Position numbers and translations under genes: made by a program. A stretch of 35,578 bases of DNA from an uncultured Bacteroidota bacterium (lineage in GTDB: Bacteria; Bacteroidota; Bacteroidia; Bacteroidales; F082). Positions 15,632 through 23,503 of this stretch are shown piece by piece. Location of the stretch: positions 1 through 35,578 of the forward strand of contig CAJXKB010000029.1 in the NCBI GenBank assembly GCA_913055825.1. The letters are read 5' to 3'. The notes beneath the pieces were generated by a model that worked only from the letters and a program-made list of their open reading frames with translations, did no database searches and was not told where the DNA came from. Every line of letters starts with the position of its first letter. Position 1 is the first letter of the stretch.

Positions 15632-16888
15632 CTAATTTATATTTAAAAGCCATTTCCAGGCAGAAATCACCTGAATTTTTTTATCCCTTATTTCAATGCT
15701 ATCTTCTTCCATTTCAGTAATGATTAAACCTTTTTTCATCTTATACGCTTCCATTGCTTCCATGAGTCCATTGATTTCCCGCTCTTTAGTACTTGAATCC
15801 ATCATTGAAACTGTTACCTGTACCAGTAAAACTATTTTACCTCTTTTCCTTGCAACGAAATCGCATTCATGTTTCTGATGATGATAGAACAGTTCATATC
15901 CCCTCCGTTTAAGTTCAATAAAAATGATATTTTCAATTACCCTGCCCCTGTCCGAAGCAAAGCTAAAGCCAATTTGTCGTGCCAAGGCGTGATCAATAAA
16001 ATATCCTTTTTTGGGATTGTAAATTTGTTTTTTTACTGAAAAGTCGAATTTATTGATGCTAAAAAACAAATAGGTATCTTCAAGATAGGAAATATATTGC
16101 CTGATGGTTGTCGGACTTCCTATATTTAGTGCTTTTGCAAGGCTGTTGTTTGAAAAAGGTTTACCGAGGTTGGATGCTAAAAAATGAACTAATTCGAGAA
16201 ATTCACGCTCGTTAGTTAATTTGTTACGCACCATGACATCTCTGTAGAAAATGCTTTGATAAAGCGATTGAAGATATTCAATGTTTTTATTTCGAATATA
16301 TTCAGGAAACCCTCCAAGCGCCAGGTAGGATGAAAACAATGCTTTTAAACCGGCTTTTTTTTCAGTTGACAACAAACTGAAGTCACCCGAATCTCTTTTA
16401 TTAAATTTAACAAATTCAAAAAAAGAAAAAGGGAAAAGTTCTTTTCTGATAAAACGTCCCGTCAGGTGCGTACCAAGTTCTCGACTTAACATCGTTGCAT
16501 TTGAGCCGGTAATAAATATTTTATTTCCGTAATCGTGAAGCCTCCTCGCAAAACGCTCCCATCCTGCGATATTTTGAATCTCATCAAAATAAAAAGTATG
16601 CTGAAGACCATAAAGCTCGATGAATAATTCATAAAGTTGTTGAAAATCATCCACTTTGAAATTGACAAGCCTTTCATCATCAAAATTAAGAAAGTAATCT
16701 TTCTCTTTGTGTTGGTTCCTTATTTCCTGAAGCAGGGTTGACTTACCACACCTTCTTATACCTGACAAGATAACCATTTCATTCCCTTCCGGGAATAAAC
16801 CACCATCAGTACGTGGAATATAGGTGTTATTCCAGCTGAGTTGTACCTGATCACCTATAATTTCAAGAAGTAAATCCCTGCTAATCAT
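15632..16888 (-). CDS. AAA_14/DUF4143 ATPase
   Basis: This 418-residue protein combines an N-terminal P-loop ATPase of the AAA_14 type with a C-terminal DUF4143 region. Walker A is GIRRCGKST (43-51), Walker B FYFDEIQN (99-106), and a sensor-like TGSNATML follows (127-134). A middle winged-helix-like segment (FSNNSLAKALNIGSPTTIRQYISYLEDTYLF) precedes an endonuclease-like end (ECDFVARKRGKIVLLVQV), reminiscent of PD-(D/E)xK folds. Such genes are abundant and patchily distributed in Bacteroidota, and their role is unsettled. The promoter region holds three palindromes at 33-bp spacing. No partner gene is apparent. Confidence 0.87.
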   Translation of the reverse strand: MISRDLLLEIIGDQVQLSWNNTYIPRTDGGLFPEGNEMVILSGIRRCGKSTLLQEIRNQHKEKDYFLNFDDERLVNFKVDDFQQLYELFIELYGLQHTFYFDEIQNIAGWERFARRLHDYGNKIFITGSNATMLSRELGTHLTGRFIRKELFPFSFFEFVKFNKRDSGDFSLLSTEKKAGLKALFSSYLALGGFPEYIRNKNIEYLQSLYQSIFYRDVMVRNKLTNEREFLELVHFLASNLGKPFSNNSLAKALNIGSPTTIRQYISYLEDTYLFFSINKFDFSVKKQIYNPKKGYFIDHALARQIGFSFASDRGRVIENIIFIELKRRGYELFYHHQKHECDFVARKRGKIVLLVQVTVSMMDSSTKEREINGLMEAMEAYKMKKGLIITEMEEDSIEIRDKKIQVISAWKWLLNIN

Positions 16889-16903
16889 CTATCTTATTTT
16901 GAG

Positions 16904-16935
16904 CAAAGATAATCAATATCCATTTTAAATGCAAA
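16904..16935 (-). promoter_or_regulatory. Promoter of the AAA_14/DUF4143 ATPase gene
   Basis: On the minus strand TTTG (16935-16932) and TATCTTTG (16911-16904) are 20 nt apart, an excellent Bacteroidota promoter. The start codon is about 15 bp downstream. The first of three palindromes (centre 16926) lies inside the spacer, where a bound protein would hinder the polymerase. Confidence 0.7.
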
Positions 16936-16998
16936 TTTTATTATAGAACTCACCATTCTAAATGGATATTAGTACATGTATATATCCAAAATAAATGG
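16920..16998. repeat. Three palindromic sites at exact 33-bp spacing
   Basis: CCATTTTAAATGC (centre 16926), CCATTCTAAATGG (centre 16959) and CCAAAATAAATGG (centre 16992) share a consensus close to CCATTTTAAATGG. Two 11-bp flanking sequences, AATATCCATTT (16915-16925) and AAATGGATATT (16960-16970), are perfect inverted repeats of each other. Spacing of 33 bp is close to three helical turns, so all sites face the same side of the DNA. They fill the ATPase promoter region up to the gltX stop. Confidence 0.6.
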
Positions 16999-17001
16999 AA
17001 C

Positions 17002-18534
17002 CTAACTTTCCTTTCTGCCCAATTCGTGCAAACCGATTTCCAAACGCCGTAAAGTTTCCTCCTGCCCCAGCAATGCCACAATATCAAACAAATGCGGACC
17101 TTTTAAAGCGCCCACAATGACCAACCGGAAAGCATTCAGCACAGCACCCAACCCATATTCCTTTTCTTCAATCCAGGCTTTTACCACCGCTTCCACATTT
17201 TCAGATGAAAAATCATCAATTGCGGTCAACACCTCTTTGAGTTCGTTTATTTGATCATAGGAGTTGGTTTTCCAGCGTTTTTTTACTGCCTTCGGATCAA
17301 ATTCATCGGGCGCTTTGAAAAAGAAATCAGACTGTTCCCACAATTCATGTACAAAATGAGCCCGATCTTTCACCAGTCCAATAACTTCCACAATAAAATC
17401 ACGGTCGGTCATATAACCTTTTTCTACCAAAACAGGTAAAAACAAATCGGCCAGGTCTTCATCATCCATTTTCATCATATACTGATGGTTAAACCAGCGT
17501 GCTTTTTCCGGATCAAAACGCGAACCCGATTTTCCCACCCTTTCAATGGAAAAAACTTCGGCCAGTTCATCCAGGCTGAAAATTTCGCGTTCATCACCCG
17601 GATTCCATCCCAATAAAGCCAGCATATTGATGAAAGCTTCAGGGAAATAGCCGTCTTCGCGGTAGCCTCGTGTTGTTTCACCTGTTTTTGGATCTCTCCA
17701 TTGTAAAGGGAATACCGGAAATCCCAAACGGTCGCCATCGCGTTTGCTCAACTTACCTTTTCCATCGGGCTTTAACAGGAGCGGCAAATGGGCAAACTCA
17801 GGGGCTTCCCATCCAAAAGCTTCATAAAGCAAAATATGCAGCGGCATGGAGGGCAACCACTCTTCTCCGCGGATTACATGACTGATTTCCATCAAATGGT
17901 CGTCCACTACATTGGCAAGGTGGTAGGTAGGCATCCCATCCGATTTAAAAAGGATTTTATCGTCCAACACATCAGCATTCACCTCCACAGCACCGCGAAT
18001 CAGGTCGTTCATCCGTACCATCCTGTCATCAGGCATCTTAAACCGAATGACATAAGGCGTTTTATCATCCAATAAACGTTGTGTTTTTTCAGCCGGCAAA
18101 GCCAGTGAATTATTCAGATTTTGCCTGACAGCAGCATTGTATGTAAACGTCTTTTTCTCTGCTTCGTATTGCTTTCGCAGATGGGCAAGCTCCTCAGCCG
18201 TATCAAATGCGTAATATGCATATCCTTTGGCAATCAGCTCATCAGCGTAAGCTTTATAAAGGTTTTTACGTTCCGATTGTTTGTATGGTCCAAAGGGGCC
18301 GCCTTTACTCACCCCTTCGTCAAATTCGATGCCGCACCAGTCGAATGCTTCGAGGATATAATCCTCAGCACCCGGCACAAAACGGGTTTGGTCGGTGTCT
18401 TCAATTCGAAGGATAAATTTTCCGCCGTTTTTTTTGGCAAAAAGATAATTATACAACGCCGTTCGTACTCCGCCAATATGCAGCGGGCCTGTTGGACTGG
18501 GGGCAAAACGAACGCGGATATTTTTTTGATTCAT
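17002..18534 (-). CDS. gltX: Glutamate--tRNA ligase
   Basis: GltX charges tRNA-Glu with glutamate. The 510-residue protein starts [22 protein letters not shown], which contains the class I HIGH-type motif (HIGG), and carries the KMSKS-equivalent KLSKRDG further on. I chose the ATG at 18534 because the family begins just before this block. The longer open frame from 18609 would run into the comB gene on the other strand and past the promoter. A -7 box (18553-18560) precedes it, and comB is divergent with 69 bp between the two start codons. Whether it discriminates between Glu and Gln tRNA cannot be judged from sequence. Confidence 0.95.
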   Translation of the reverse strand: MNQKNIRVRFAPSPTGPLHIGGVRTALYNYLFAKKNGGKFILRIEDTDQTRFVPGAEDYILEAFDWCGIEFDEGVSKGGPFGPYKQSERKNLYKAYADELIAKGYAYYAFDTAEELAHLRKQYEAEKKTFTYNAAVRQNLNNSLALPAEKTQRLLDDKTPYVIRFKMPDDRMVRMNDLIRGAVEVNADVLDDKILFKSDGMPTYHLANVVDDHLMEISHVIRGEEWLPSMPLHILLYEAFGWEAPEFAHLPLLLKPDGKGKLSKRDGDRLGFPVFPLQWRDPKTGETTRGYREDGYFPEAFINMLALLGWNPGDEREIFSLDELAEVFSIERVGKSGSRFDPEKARWFNHQYMMKMDDEDLADLFLPVLVEKGYMTDRDFIVEVIGLVKDRAHFVHELWEQSDFFFKAPDEFDPKAVKKRWKTNSYDQINELKEVLTAIDDFSSENVEAVVKAWIEEKEYGLGAVLNAFRLVIVGALKGPHLFDIVALLGQEETLRRLEIGLHELGRKES

Positions 18535-18552
18535 GATATTATTTTTGAGCGG

Positions 18553-18560
18553 CAAAGATA
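18553..18560 (-). promoter_or_regulatory. -7 box for gltX
   Basis: TATCTTTG on the minus strand lies 18 bp before the gltX ATG. No clear -33 element is visible. Confidence 0.5.
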
Positions 18561-18591
18561 AGGAAAAGGGCCGTTCATGCTTTAAAAAACC

Positions 18592-18599
18592 TATTTTTG
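18592..18599 (+). promoter_or_regulatory. -7 box immediately before comB
   Basis: TATTTTTG is followed by only four bases (CCCC) and then the comB ATG. With the start site usually 5-7 nt past this box, the transcript would begin at or next to the start codon. No convincing -33 element is visible. Confidence 0.45.
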
Positions 18600-18603
18600 C
18601 CCC

Positions 18604-19314
18604 ATGCAAATTGACGTCATTCCGTATGCTTCTGCCATCCGTCCCGATTTAGTAAAAAACCGGACGGTGGTGGTAATAGATGTACTACGTGCTTCATCAG
18701 TAATGATTACGGCCATGGCAAACGGAGCCAGGGCCTTTATTCCTGTTCGAACGGTAGAAGAAGCCCAGCAAACAGCCACGGCTTATTCACCGGACAAAAT
18801 TATCCTTGCCGGAGAAAGGGATACCAAATTGATTGATGGTTTTCATCTTGGGAATTCTCCTCTGGACTATACTCCGGAAAAAGTAAAAAACAAGGTGATC
18901 ATTCTTACTACTTCGAACGGAACCAAGGCACTCAACCAACTTGAAGGTGCAAAAAAAGTGATGATTGGTGGCTTCCTAAACCTTGAAGCCGTTGTTCAGC
19001 AACTTCTAAACCGGGAGGAAGTGGTATTTGTTTGCTCAGGTACCAACAACAATTTTTCGATGGATGACGCCATGTGTGCTGCCGCACTTACCGACCAACT
19101 AATGTTGCACAAGTCGTTACAACTCTCTGACATGGCCCTCACCCTTCATAAAGCTTATAAAAGCGAAGCAGGTAATTTGCGAAAGCTCCTAAATGGTTGT
19201 TATCATTTGAATTTATTGCTTCGCAATGGTTTTGAAGAAGATGTGGATTACTGTTTGCAGAAAAATGTTTTTAATTTTGTTCCTAAAATGAATCGGAAAA
19301 AACTTATTCGATAA
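18604..19314 (+). CDS. comB: 2-phosphosulfolactate phosphatase
   Basis: This 236-residue protein matches the ComB family. The N-terminus [14 protein letters not shown], the strand [13 protein letters not shown], the block [17 protein letters not shown] and then TSNGTKAL are the conserved pieces. ComB hydrolyses 2-phospho-3-sulfolactate to sulfolactate in the coenzyme M route. Bacteroidota do not make coenzyme M in the usual way, so here it may serve sulfolactate or sulfonolipid metabolism (inference). The start is fixed by the family's N-terminus; the -7 box four bases upstream implies a nearly leaderless mRNA. It is divergent from gltX. Confidence 0.9.
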   Translation: MQIDVIPYASAIRPDLVKNRTVVVIDVLRASSVMITAMANGARAFIPVRTVEEAQQTATAYSPDKIILAGERDTKLIDGFHLGNSPLDYTPEKVKNKVIILTTSNGTKALNQLEGAKKVMIGGFLNLEAVVQQLLNREEVVFVCSGTNNNFSMDDAMCAAALTDQLMLHKSLQLSDMALTLHKAYKSEAGNLRKLLNGCYHLNLLLRNGFEEDVDYCLQKNVFNFVPKMNRKKLIR

Positions 19315-19435
19315 TCCGGAAAGTTTGGGCACATTTTGATGCCTGTCCGTTTTTGAACAACTATTGTTTTAATATGGACAAAACAGTTTTAAAATTAATG
19401 AACACTCCAGAATATTTAGCTGTTAATTAGATGCT

Positions 19436-19443
19436 TATATTTG
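19436..19443 (+). promoter_or_regulatory. -7 box for the TolC-adaptor unit
   Basis: TATATTTG lies about 50 bp before the TolC-like start. A TTTAG at 19415-19419 is a weak candidate for the -33 element. No terminator was recognised after comB. Confidence 0.45.
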
Positions 19444-19493
19444 TGGCACGTTTTGTGATAAATAAAAACTTCAATTAAGAAAAAATTATACGC

Positions 19494-20888
19494 ATGAAAA
19501 GAAAAATAGTTTTTCTCATCCCCTTGTTCACTTTTGTTTTATTTGCACTAAAGGTATCCGCCCAAGAAGTTTGGTCGCTGGAAAAGTGTATTAATTATGC
19601 GAATAAAAATAACCTGCAAATCAAACAAAGCAAGCTGGACGTTACATCTGCAAAAGTAGATATGAATCAAAGCAAGCTGAATTTTTTACCTTCTTTAAAT
19701 TCAAGTGTTTCGCAAAACACAGGTTGGGGTCGTTCCGTCGACCTGGCCACTTATCAGTTTACCAATCAAAAAAGTAATCAATTTTATTTTTCCGTAAACG
19801 GAAACCTTACCTTGTTCAACGGATTGCAAAATGTAAATGAATTACGTCAAAAACAATTTCAATATCTTGCACGAAAGTACAATTCCGATAAAATCCGTAA
19901 TAATATTTCATTGAACATTGTTGCGGCCTACCTTCAAATATTAAATAACATCGAACAGGTCAATAACGCAAAGCGCAAACTTGCAACTTCCAAAGACCAG
20001 ATTAGCCGGACAAAGAAAGAGGTTGAAGCAGGCACAGTAGCCAAAGGAAATTTGCTTGATATCGAAGCCCAGGGGGCCAACGACGAGGTAAATTTGGTAA
20101 ATGCGCAAAACCGTCTTATGCTTTCTTATCTCGATTTAATGCAGCTGCTCGACCTGAATGCAAACACCAAATTTGCTATAGAAAAACCCAACTTACAGCT
20201 TCCCAAAGCCCCTGATTTATTGCCCATCCAATCGATTTACCGCAATGCTTTGGGTATTATGCCCGAAATTAAATATGCCGAATATAATGTAAAGATTGCA
20301 GGTCGTGGCCTGGCAATTGCACGCGGGCAAAGGAGTCCCACTTTAAGCATGAGTTCGTCATATGGAAATAATTATTCCGACAGGATAAGGCAAAGCAATA
20401 ATCCTTTAGATCCAGGTTTTAACCTCACCAAGTCCTTTTGGGATCAAATGAGGGATAACAGGAGTGTTACCATGGGTTTTCGTTTGTCTATCCCTATATT
20501 TAACGGTTATCAGGTTTCCTCTTTTATCAAAAAGTCGAGAATAAACCTCGAAAAAGCCAATCTTGATCTACAGATCCAAAAAAACAACTTACGTAAAACC
20601 ATTGAGCAGGCCTATACCGATGCCCTGGCCGCTTACCAAACTTTTGTTGCACGTAAAAAATCGGTTATTTCCCTTCGGGAAGCTTTTAAATATGCAAAAG
20701 AGAAATTCAATGTGGGCATGCTAAGTGCAACCGATTACAACGTAGCCAAAAACAATTTATTTAACGCTGAATCGGATAAAACAGCTGCAAAGTATGATTA
20801 CTTTTTCAAAACCAAGATTCTTGACTTTTATTTGGGAAGGAGCCTAAGCCTTAAAGATATAATAATGGCTCCGCAACAAAACAAATAA
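19494..20888 (+). CDS. TolC family outer-membrane efflux channel
   Basis: This 464-residue protein starts with a signal peptide (MKRKIVFLIPLFTFVLFALKV, cleavage after VSAQ) and then WSLEKCINYANKNNLQIKQS, the usual opening of TolC-type proteins. Two related halves rich in long helices (about 40-210 and 240-440) form the outer-membrane barrel and periplasmic tunnel. The C-terminal segment NVGMLSATDYNVAKNNLFNAE also fits the family. A periplasmic adaptor gene starts 47 bp downstream, so the two form the outer and middle parts of a tripartite exporter. The inner-membrane pump is not adjacent. Confidence 0.92.
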   Translation: MKRKIVFLIPLFTFVLFALKVSAQEVWSLEKCINYANKNNLQIKQSKLDVTSAKVDMNQSKLNFLPSLNSSVSQNTGWGRSVDLATYQFTNQKSNQFYFSVNGNLTLFNGLQNVNELRQKQFQYLARKYNSDKIRNNISLNIVAAYLQILNNIEQVNNAKRKLATSKDQISRTKKEVEAGTVAKGNLLDIEAQGANDEVNLVNAQNRLMLSYLDLMQLLDLNANTKFAIEKPNLQLPKAPDLLPIQSIYRNALGIMPEIKYAEYNVKIAGRGLAIARGQRSPTLSMSSSYGNNYSDRIRQSNNPLDPGFNLTKSFWDQMRDNRSVTMGFRLSIPIFNGYQVSSFIKKSRINLEKANLDLQIQKNNLRKTIEQAYTDALAAYQTFVARKKSVISLREAFKYAKEKFNVGMLSATDYNVAKNNLFNAESDKTAAKYDYFFKTKILDFYLGRSLSLKDIIMAPQQNK

Positions 20889-20935
20889 AATCATTCGGAA
20901 TTGTTAAATTAGCAGCTTATTTAAAAAATAAAATA

Positions 20936-22297
20936 ATGGCAAAAAATAAAAGAAAAAGAAATATCTGGATTATCATTGGAGTCGTTGTGCTGATTCTCTT
21001 AGTGGTTTTGGCAATAAAAAAAGGGAAATCGTCCGATGCCAAAAAGGTTGCTGTTGAAAAGGTTCAAAAACGAACCATTGTAGAAACCGTATCGGCCAAC
21101 GGAAAAATCCAACCGGCAAAAGATGTCAAAATAAGCCCATACATTTCGGGAGAGGTAGTAGAATTGTATGTTAAAGAAGGTGATTTTGTAAAGAAAGGTC
21201 AGAAATTAGCCAAAATTGACCCCAAAATTTATATCTCTACTTATCAGCAAAGCGAGGCGGCCCTCAAAACCGCACAAGCCAACGAAGCCAATACCAAAGC
21301 CCGTTTGGCACAATCAAAGGCTCAATTCACCAAAGCCAAACTCGATTTTGCCAGAAGTAAGAAATTATGGAAAAGTCAGGTGATTTCGGATGCCGATTTT
21401 GATGCAGCCAAATCAAATTATCTGGTTAGTGAAGCGGAAGTAAAAGCTGCACTTGAAAGTTATAAAGCCAGTCAATTTCAGGTAAAAAGCGCAAAGGCGC
21501 AACTCAGCCAGGCAAAAGAAAACCTCGACCGGACAACTATTTATGCACCAAATAGCGGTACAGTTTCAAAACTAAGCGTAGAAGTCGGAGAGCGCGTTAC
21601 GGGTGCTTCACAGTTTTCGGCCGGTACCGAAATTATGCGCATTGCCAATTTAGATGTTTTAGAGGTAAATGTAGAAGTTAACGAAAACGATATTGTTCAG
21701 GTTTCACTTAACGACACGGCCCTCATTGAGGTAGATGCTTACCTGAACCGCGATTTCAAAGGCTTGGTTACCGAAATTGCCACATCGGCCAACACCACCG
21801 GGGTTAGTGCCGATCAGGTTACCAATTTTGACGTGAAAATAAGGATGTTAAAAAAATCCTATGCCGATTTGATAAAACCTGAAAATCCTATCCCGTCACC
21901 ATTCAGACCCGGCATGTCGGCAACAGTTGAAATTCAAACCAAGCGTGCCGACAATGTTCTTTCAGTTCCAATTCAGGCTGTAACTACACGTGCCGATTCC
22001 ACGGGACGTCAAAAAACAGCTCGTGAAAAAAGAGAAGAAACCAAAGCAACGGCAAACAACACCAATATTACGAAGAAAACACAGGAATATGTATTTCTGT
22101 ATCAGGATGGTAAAGCCAAACTGCAAAAGGTAAAAACCGGCATTCAGAACAATATGTATATCGAAATTAAAGAGGGCGTAAAAGAAGGAGATGAAGTGAT
22201 TACAGCGCCCTATCGATTGGTATCAAAAACCCTGAAAAACGGGGATGCCGTGAAAAAGGTAGATAAAAAAGAGTTGTTTACTACCAAGAAAAAATAA
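20936..22297 (+). CDS. Periplasmic adaptor (HlyD/MacA-type membrane fusion protein)
   Basis: This 453-residue membrane fusion protein has a basic N-terminus (MAKNKRKRNI) and one membrane anchor (about residues 9-26). A biotinyl-lipoyl half follows (SPYISGEVVELYVKEGDFVKKGQ), then a long helical hairpin (about 100-190) rich in alanine, lysine and glutamine, and the second lipoyl half (NSGTVSKLSVEVGERV). A beta-barrel and a lysine-rich tail complete it. It bridges the TolC-like channel upstream and an inner-membrane pump. No RND or ABC pump follows; tsaB is next. In MacA-type systems the partner is a MacB ABC transporter, and a MacB-type permease exists 11 kb away but without its ATPase. The pairing is unproven. 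Confidence 0.9.
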   Translation: MAKNKRKRNIWIIIGVVVLILLVVLAIKKGKSSDAKKVAVEKVQKRTIVETVSANGKIQPAKDVKISPYISGEVVELYVKEGDFVKKGQKLAKIDPKIYISTYQQSEAALKTAQANEANTKARLAQSKAQFTKAKLDFARSKKLWKSQVISDADFDAAKSNYLVSEAEVKAALESYKASQFQVKSAKAQLSQAKENLDRTTIYAPNSGTVSKLSVEVGERVTGASQFSAGTEIMRIANLDVLEVNVEVNENDIVQVSLNDTALIEVDAYLNRDFKGLVTEIATSANTTGVSADQVTNFDVKIRMLKKSYADLIKPENPIPSPFRPGMSATVEIQTKRADNVLSVPIQAVTTRADSTGRQKTAREKREETKATANNTNITKKTQEYVFLYQDGKAKLQKVKTGIQNNMYIEIKEGVKEGDEVITAPYRLVSKTLKNGDAVKKVDKKELFTTKKK

Positions 22298-22310
22298 AAG
22301 GAGAAGTAGT

Positions 22311-23027
22311 TTGGGAAAAATACTCAATATAGAAACAGCCACGCGTGTCTGTTCGGTAGCTCTTTCTGATGGTGGAAAGGTGGTAGCCTTGCAAGAAACC
22401 AACACCCAAAATTCACATGCCGAACAAATTACCGTGTTTTCAGAAGAAATCATTTTCAAAGCAAGTATTGGATTTAGCGACCTGGATGCCATTGCAGTAA
22501 GCAAAGGACCGGGTTCGTATACCGGTTTACGAATCGGCGTATCCACAGCCAAAGGATTTTGTTATTCGCTGGACAAACCCCTGATTTCGGTGGGGACACT
22601 GAAGGCACTCACTGCTGGAATTGTAAATAAAATGAAAGAAACCGGTGAAAAAGTTGAAGAACTGCTTTTTTGCCCCATGATTGATGCCCGACGCATGGAA
22701 GTATATTCTGCCATTTTTGACTATCAACTACAGGAAGTCAGGGAAATTAAAGCCGAAGTTATTACTGAAAACTCTTTTTCGAATTATTTTGATGCCGGGA
22801 AAAAAATTGTTTTTGTTGGTGATGGGGCTGCAAAATGTAAAAACATCTTAGGACAAATTCAGGAAGCTGTTTTCCCGGAAGAATTTCTTCCCTCAGCTGC
22901 TTATATGGCTCCTTTGGCAGAAGAAAAATTTAAAAACAAAGATTTTGAAAACACTGCCTATTTCGAGCCTTTTTATTTAAAAGATTTCATACCCGGAATC
23001 CCAAGAGTAAAAGGATTAAGGGATTAA
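22311..23027 (+). CDS. tsaB: tRNA threonylcarbamoyladenosine biosynthesis protein TsaB
   Basis: TsaB supports TsaD in making the t6A modification at position 37 of tRNAs that read ANN codons. The 238-residue protein shows the ASKHA-fold opening KILNIETATRVCSVAL, the invariant SKGPGSYTGLRIGVSTAKGF and the later PMIDARRMEVYSA. The start codon is TTG at 22311, preceded by a strong Shine-Dalgarno (AAAGGAG at 22297-22303) at ordinary spacing; no ATG fits the family N-terminus. The gene begins 13 bp after the adaptor stop and may be co-transcribed with it. Confidence 0.93.
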   Translation: MGKILNIETATRVCSVALSDGGKVVALQETNTQNSHAEQITVFSEEIIFKASIGFSDLDAIAVSKGPGSYTGLRIGVSTAKGFCYSLDKPLISVGTLKALTAGIVNKMKETGEKVEELLFCPMIDARRMEVYSAIFDYQLQEVREIKAEVITENSFSNYFDAGKKIVFVGDGAAKCKNILGQIQEAVFPEEFLPSAAYMAPLAEEKFKNKDFENTAYFEPFYLKDFIPGIPRVKGLRD

Positions 23028-23041
23028 GCAGAGAAAAGTTT

Positions 23042-23131
23042 GGAGTGTGGAGTGTGGAGTGTGGAGTTCGGAGTTTGGAGTTCGGAGTTTGGAGTTCGGA
23101 GTTTGGAGTTCGGAGTGTGGAGTGTGGAGTT
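23042..23131. repeat. 7-bp tandem repeat, about 13 copies
   Basis: The unit GGAGTNN repeats head to tail, alternating GGAGTGT, GGAGTTC and GGAGTTT; in the middle the last two strictly alternate, giving a 14-bp super-period. It lies right after tsaB, between genes, so it has no coding role here. Such tracts vary easily in copy number by slippage. Confidence 0.9.
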
Positions 23132-23197
23132 GAATTGTAAATGCCTGTATTTAGTTGACCGTTTTCACTTACTTAATTTCATCTTTGAGTAGTTAAT

Positions 23198-23356
23198 TCA
23201 TGAGTGATATTGGAGCCAGAAGGATTGTTGTCCAATACAAAGATAGAATTTTTCAAAGTTCCCGATAAGCCTAAGTCCGTACTGAGTTCCAAAATCTTTA
23301 AGCCATGTGAACCACGTTGAAGAATGTTTAGCAATTTGTTCAATTTGATTCATCAT
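23198..23356 (-). other. Short unrecognised ORF in the interval after tsaB
   Basis: A 52-codon frame starts MMNQIEQIAKHSSTWFTWLK and ends YHS. It is open about 24 more codons upstream without a start codon. Amino acid make-up is protein-like, with many aromatic residues. I do not recognise it; it may be a remnant of a larger gene. The rest of 23132-23503 shows no gene or clear structure. Confidence 0.25.
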
Positions 23357-23503
23357 CGAATGTATTGAGTAAATAAAAGGTTCTTCAGAGTTTAAACAAT
23401 AGCGAATATATAAAAATTCTGAATATCAGATAAATTGGAAGCCCGAAGTCCGAAAAAAACAAAGAATTGCCTTGTACACCTCAGGCCTCCTATTTCTATC
23501 CCC

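Noticed and set aside
19315-19365. Possible terminator after comB
   Set aside because: Only a 4-bp GGCA/TGCC stem precedes the T-run, too weak to claim.
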